From Phlegmacium glaucopus (lineage: Eukaryota > Basidiomycota > Agaricomycetes > Agaricales > Cortinariaceae): DNA of 64,000 bases. The notes under the pieces were generated by a model that had not been told where the DNA came from, did no database searches, and worked only from the letters and a program-made list of their open reading frames with translations. Positions 59,959-64,000 of the stretch are shown here, piece by piece. Within the stretch, counting starts at the first letter, position 1, and every line of letters begins with the position of its first letter. Where the stretch lies: positions 857,380 through 921,379 of the forward strand of contig MU130497.1 of assembly GCA_015039465.1 (NCBI GenBank). Reading direction: 5' to 3'. The translations under genes and the position numbers were made by a program.

Positions 59959-62886
59959 TCACCAAAAGGCCATCCCAGTATGACCTTCATAATGAACAAG
60001 CACTTGGGCAACTTCATGCCCTGTCAAAAAGTGGTTTGATTGCAACATCTGACAAGGTAACAGGTCAAGAAGACAGAAGGACTATTTTTCAGTTTGTCCA
60101 ATGACAAAAAAATTCCAGCTCACCAATGACCAATAGCGCAGCGCATCCCATCCAGCTGCTCGATGGATTATCTTCCAATATTCATCCACAAAAGCAATCA
60201 TGCCTTTGAAGTAATTAGCTATAAATTTGTTCCTGTCAATGAACCAACATCAAAACAGAAAAAAAAAAAAGGTCGTCAATCGCCAGTGATGAAAAAAAAA
60301 AACAACAAAAAACGAATAGTACCGGTTCAACATGATCCATCGGGCCCAAAGGGCATGCATGACTTTATACTCCTCTTTCACATCATCGCTTTCGTAGATC
60401 TCCTCTTCGCGGTCTAAGATCTCCCAATCGAGTACTCCAAATTGGTCTAATGGGAGAGTGTTGAGGAGATCAAAGAGGCATGGTCCGCCTGGTCGATAGG
60501 AATGATACACTGTTGGACCTCCGTATTCTGATTTGGCAGGCAAATAGGGAGGTCGTGCAGCAGGGCCTAGTAGATCATTTTCTGGCGGAGGTGTTGGGTA
60601 TCGAGAAGGACGTTCAGACCTTACTGTGGTAGTTGTTCTAGTTGTACTGACGGAAACCCTGGTGGCGGTGGACGATCTCGTCGTGGAGGTTGCTTGAGAA
60701 GTTGACCGGTGACTTAGAGAAACTGATCGAGAAGGATAGTCAGAGTCATCTTGGGTTTTGAATTGATCTAGTTTAGCGATGTTTTTGGTTTCGACATCTG
60801 TCGATGGTGTTCTGTAGGAAGGAGAAGTCGAGGTGGTAGATATTCGTGCAGATGTTGGAGACATCGATACATAGGGAAATGGACTATATGGGTTTCGAGG
60901 TGGAGTCGCTTCGGGGCCTTTGGTAGGGGTGTTTGGAATAGAACGCAGTTGCGTCTTTCTATCAACCGCAGAAGCAGCGGGAGTTTGGCTGGCTGAAAAA
61001 ATAGAATGACTTTGTACTTTATTAAAGGTAAGTTTTGTAGAAATAGTATTGGCGAAAATATACCTGGTATGTTCAACCTCTGTCTTAGGTTGTATTTCTG
61101 GCTCGGGAATGACCAATTGTAAGTTCCAAGATTCTGATTCCTAGACGTTTGTTAATTCAACAATCACTTCAAGTAAGCCCCCAGTTTGGACTACGTACCT
61201 CCGTATCATCTATCTGTTCCCATTCGGAAAATACTTCCGCATGATCCCACCGAAGATGACAATCAAGCATCTCTCTCGTCCTGAATATGCCGTGAAGCTC
61301 ACAGAGCGGGCATAACCATTTTGAAATGTCGGCTTTGTAAGTAAGGCCAGCCAAATAATTATACTGCACACGAATAGACAGTTGCCGGTTATCACTGTAT
61401 ATAGGAACGCTGAGGACCCGACACCTAGATAAGAAACCCTCGCGTACATTGCGAAGCAAGAAAGGAAGTTGATGGGTCTTTTGCATCCGAATAGTAGAGA
61501 GCGTGAGTGATTCTAGAGCTGAGATGAGTTCATCTGGTGGTTTGGTAGATTGAGCAGCTGGGGTATTGACAAGATCGGGATCGATCTGTGGAAGAGGAAT
61601 GGTAATCCTTGGTGGACGATCTAATAACATTATCTCTGGAGGTGTAGGCGCTCTAAGTGGACGAGGAGGTTCATCCATGTCAACCTCGTACTGATCAGGG
61701 TCTAGTTGGTCCTTCTCTGATGAACTAGATGACGTTCCTTTGCTTGTATCGCTGTCACTGTCTTCCTCACTGGAAGATGTGTTTACATAGTTGATTTTGC
61801 GAGCAGCAGATCTCTTTGCTGAGACCTGAGGTCTAGAAATTTTGAAGAAAAAAAAATATTATTATGTTGTCAATGAAAAAAAAGCTGTTCAACAACACAC
61901 CGAACGGTTTTTCGGCTATGAAGTCTTGCCTGAGGTCTGTATCTCGGTTCGTCGTGGTCTGAATCAGAGATATCTGGTTGATCGATGGGATTCATTCTCA
62001 GTTTCTGATTAATATTGGACTTTGGACGGTCTGGGTCTTCAATATCTATAGTATCATCCTTCGATTTTGCAGATGTTTGACGACCAGTGATGCGCTTGGC
62101 AGTGTAGAGTCCAGCTTCGTCACGACGACGTTTTACTCGAAGTTGTTCTTCGTATGTATCATCCAGTTCATGCCATAATGGAGTCAACGGTTGGGAGCTT
62201 TTGGACGTCATTATATCTGCAGGCTTCGCTGATGGGGAGTCATGGGTATGGGTAGGAGGCCTTCGAAAGGTATGAGAAGGTGGAGCATTAGATTGCGATG
62301 ATATTCTTCCTATGGCAATATATTAGATGATAAATCGGAGTAAATTCAACTGAACTAGTCTACCCGTTAAATTTACGGCGCGTGGGGTTTTCGCTGATGA
62401 GGGAAACGAAGATCTGGAATTTTTGGCTCTCTGGTACTAAAATTTTGTTATGAGAACGAACGTCAAATGCTAGATATTGTATGCACTGACTTGGCCAAGC
62501 TCTTGTTGTGAGTGTGCGGGAGGGCTTCTCTGTCGGAACTGTTTAATAGATTTTGAAGCAGTCAAGATTGGAGTTGATTTTGTTGATTTGAATGATAATG
62601 TGGAATATCTAGACTTTGAAGCCGCGTACGTTGGCCCGCTGGGCACCAAACCACTTCTAATGGGTTCACTATATCTAGGCTGAGCTGTTTTCCGTTCACA
62701 AAACCGAAGTGGTCGACGAAACGCAGCATCTGGGGTACCGGTGAGATAGCTAGATCCCTCTCTTGGTCCTGTGGACAATGGTGTATTCGCTGGCCCGCTG
62801 GACACCAACCCACTTCTAGGCCGAGCTGATTTCTGACATGGTCGTCGAAACGCAGTATCTGGGGTGGGATGTGGTGTATCTGACAT
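59959..62886 (-). CDS. SUZ12-like protein with C2H2 finger and VEFS-type C-terminus (putative PRC2 subunit)
   Basis: Hand-splicing from ATG 62886 (MSDTPHPTPDTAFRRP) gives a long Ser/Pro/Arg-rich N-terminus, an acidic Ser-rich linker, and a single C2H2-like zinc finger (WLCPLCELHG ... CHLRWDHAEVF near 61230-61315). After more disordered sequence comes a helical C-terminal block: LDREEEIYESDD, EEYKVMHALWARWIMLN, then past a poly-T-rich intron NKFIANYFKGMIAFVDEYW and HFLTGHEVAQVLVHYEGHTG, ending AFW-stop at 59959. A lone zinc finger followed by a VEFS-like helical box is the layout of SUZ12, the scaffold of Polycomb repressive complex 2, which deposits H3K27 methylation. The match is by pattern only. 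Exons join in phase. It is divergent from the RS-rich gene. Confidence 0.65.
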
Positions 62887-63004
62887 GTAAGTTGATGTCG
62901 TTGAGTTATCTACTACTTAACGGCTTGAATTGATGGCTGCTTATGTCAGCCAAATTGTTCTTTGGAACTACCACTGTGACTCTCAATTTTTGAGGCCGGA
63001 ATTC

Positions 63005-64000
63005 ATGGTCTCGACACCGCGAAAACGGCATGCTTCAAGGTCGCCAGATGAAAGCAGGCTCGTCAAGCGACCGCTCACCTCTGAATCTCCAGAAGAAGGC
63101 GAGCTCGACGACCCAGTGCCACCACCTATAATTCTACCGATTTCATTGCCTCCTAAACCACCACCACCACTGAAGAAGGTTCCTTTTCCTTTCAAAAAGA
63201 AAGTAGAGAATCCTTCTGTAGGAGAAAAGCTGGATGTGCAGGAAACACCGGTCAATGTATTTGAAAGGTTTGAGGAGGATTCTGCCAGAAAGGTTCGTGA
63301 AGAATCAAGACGGCATCGTAATCCCCGTGCACCAATGCCAAAAGCAAATCTCTCTGACCATTGGGAGCCCGGTTATGGTCGGAACGATTCTCTGTTGTCC
63401 AGAATCGAGCCAATAGGAGGTACTAGCCGCTACGACTACCAGAGGGACCGAGATCGTCGCAGGTCGCCCTTGCCACGCCATTCTCCCCGTCGTTCTCGCA
63501 CTCCTGACACCCCTTCATCATTAAATCAACGAGATAGGCATAGACTACCCGACTCGAGAACCCCTGATACAGCTTTTAGCTCTCCAAGACAATCAGCGTT
63601 CCGAGACCGGTCTCGCGAGAGAGGTTACGACAGAGACAGAGACAGAGACTATCGTGGTTACAGAGATGACGATTCTCGAAGATATAGCCACCGAAATTCT
63701 ACCTCAAATGATCCTGACGGGCGGCATTACCGTCCATCACTTAATGATTATCGTAGAGGCGATCGCGAATGGACGCGAAGAGATGTACCTCATCATCAGG
63801 ATAGAAGAAGTTCGAGTAGGTTAGGCGACAGAGCATATGACCATGACCGATACCAAGATTCCTCTTCTCGTCGATCAGGCTCCCATGACCAACGAGCGCC
63901 ATCACCTGGACCCTCCATTCGCTCCGGTCCTATTTCACCCCCACCCTTACCGCCTCCGCCTCCCTCTTTACCGCCTCCCTCCTTATCGAGCTCACTACCT
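63005..64000 (+). CDS. N-terminal part of an RS-rich nuclear protein, cut by the window end
   Basis: From ATG 63005 (MVSTPRKRHASRSPDESR) the frame stays open to the window end, 332 codons without a stop. It has an acidic EEGELDDP patch, Pro-rich stretches (ILPISLPPKPPPP), long Arg/Asp/Ser-rich runs (SRERGYDRDRDRDY, DRRSSSRLGDR) and a poly-Pro tail at 63930-63980. Such RS/RD-rich N-termini are typical of splicing-associated proteins and of CTD kinases of the CDK12/Ctk1 type, whose kinase domain would lie beyond the window; which it is cannot be decided here. The 118-bp gap to the divergent SUZ12-like gene suggests a shared promoter. Confidence 0.75.
   Translation, partial: MVSTPRKRHASRSPDESRLVKRPLTSESPEEGELDDPVPPPIILPISLPPKPPPPLKKVPFPFKKKVENPSVGEKLDVQETPVNVFERFEEDSARKVREESRRHRNPRAPMPKANLSDHWEPGYGRNDSLLSRIEPIGGTSRYDYQRDRDRRRSPLPRHSPRRSRTPDTPSSLNQRDRHRLPDSRTPDTAFSSPRQSAFRDRSRERGYDRDRDRDYRGYRDDDSRRYSHRNSTSNDPDGRHYRPSLNDYRRGDREWTRRDVPHHQDRRSSSRLGDRAYDHDRYQDSSSRRSGSHDQRAPSPGPSIRSGPISPPPLPPPPPSLPPPSLSSSLP

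Overview
The window looks like nuclear DNA of a mushroom-forming basidiomycete (Agaricomycetes). Genes are cut by many introns of about 50 nt with GT/AG (some GC/AG) borders. There is a FunK1-type kinase, a DUF6699 protein, a TPR-CHAT protein, an SREBP-type bHLH factor and a SUZ12-like protein, together with Helitron, Ty3/gypsy, Copia and hAT-MITE sequence. All calls come from reading and hand-splicing; no database search was run.

The strangest part is bases 2-2916. Neither strand codes for anything recognisable, but the printed letters read backwards without complementing give a spliced, stop-free frame of 955 codons for a Helitron Rep/Pif1-helicase protein: HUH motif, two-tyrosine motif, 50-nt GT-AG intron, Walker A and B, terminal TAA. 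DNA inversion yields the reverse complement, never the plain reverse, so this is most simply a string-handling or assembly artefact (or a planted segment).

Layout. 3.1-5.5 kb: nothing firm. 5.5-9.0 kb: MRS2 Mg2+ channel (-) and a small five-exon gene with a GC-AG intron (+). 9-12 kb: gene-poor. 12-17 kb: broken FunK1 kinase (-), PcaB-like lyase (-), MIF-like gene with a one-base frameshift (+). 17.4-37.3 kb is the accessory block. A 2.8-kb duplicated module (17.4-20.2 and 31.9-34.8 kb) encodes a pseudokinase-like and PHD-finger protein; copy 1 is cut off inside its first TPR unit, while copy 2 runs on through a 135-bp-unit TPR array into a CHAT protease domain. Between the copies lie a 5'-truncated DUF6699 gene, two hAT MITEs with 8-bp target duplications, a Copia gag fragment, an inverted-repeat element, a decayed gypsy element carrying a nested solo LTR, and a divergent pair of unknown genes.

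37.9-64 kb is ordinary and gene-dense: calcineurin A (-), UNC-50 (-), a WW-domain protein (+), a small unknown gene (-), an SREBP homologue (+), Xaa-Pro aminopeptidase (+), an SDE3/MOV10-like RNA helicase (+), a SUZ12-like PRC2 subunit (-) and the N-terminal part of an RS-rich protein (+) leaving the window.

The best candidate for a little-described biological system is the pseudokinase-PHD-TPR-CHAT locus. The CHAT Cys/His pair and TPR sensor resemble protease effectors of immune and cell-death systems, and the duplication, truncation and frameshifts suggest a fast-evolving defence-type locus. The domains are read directly; the immune role is inference.
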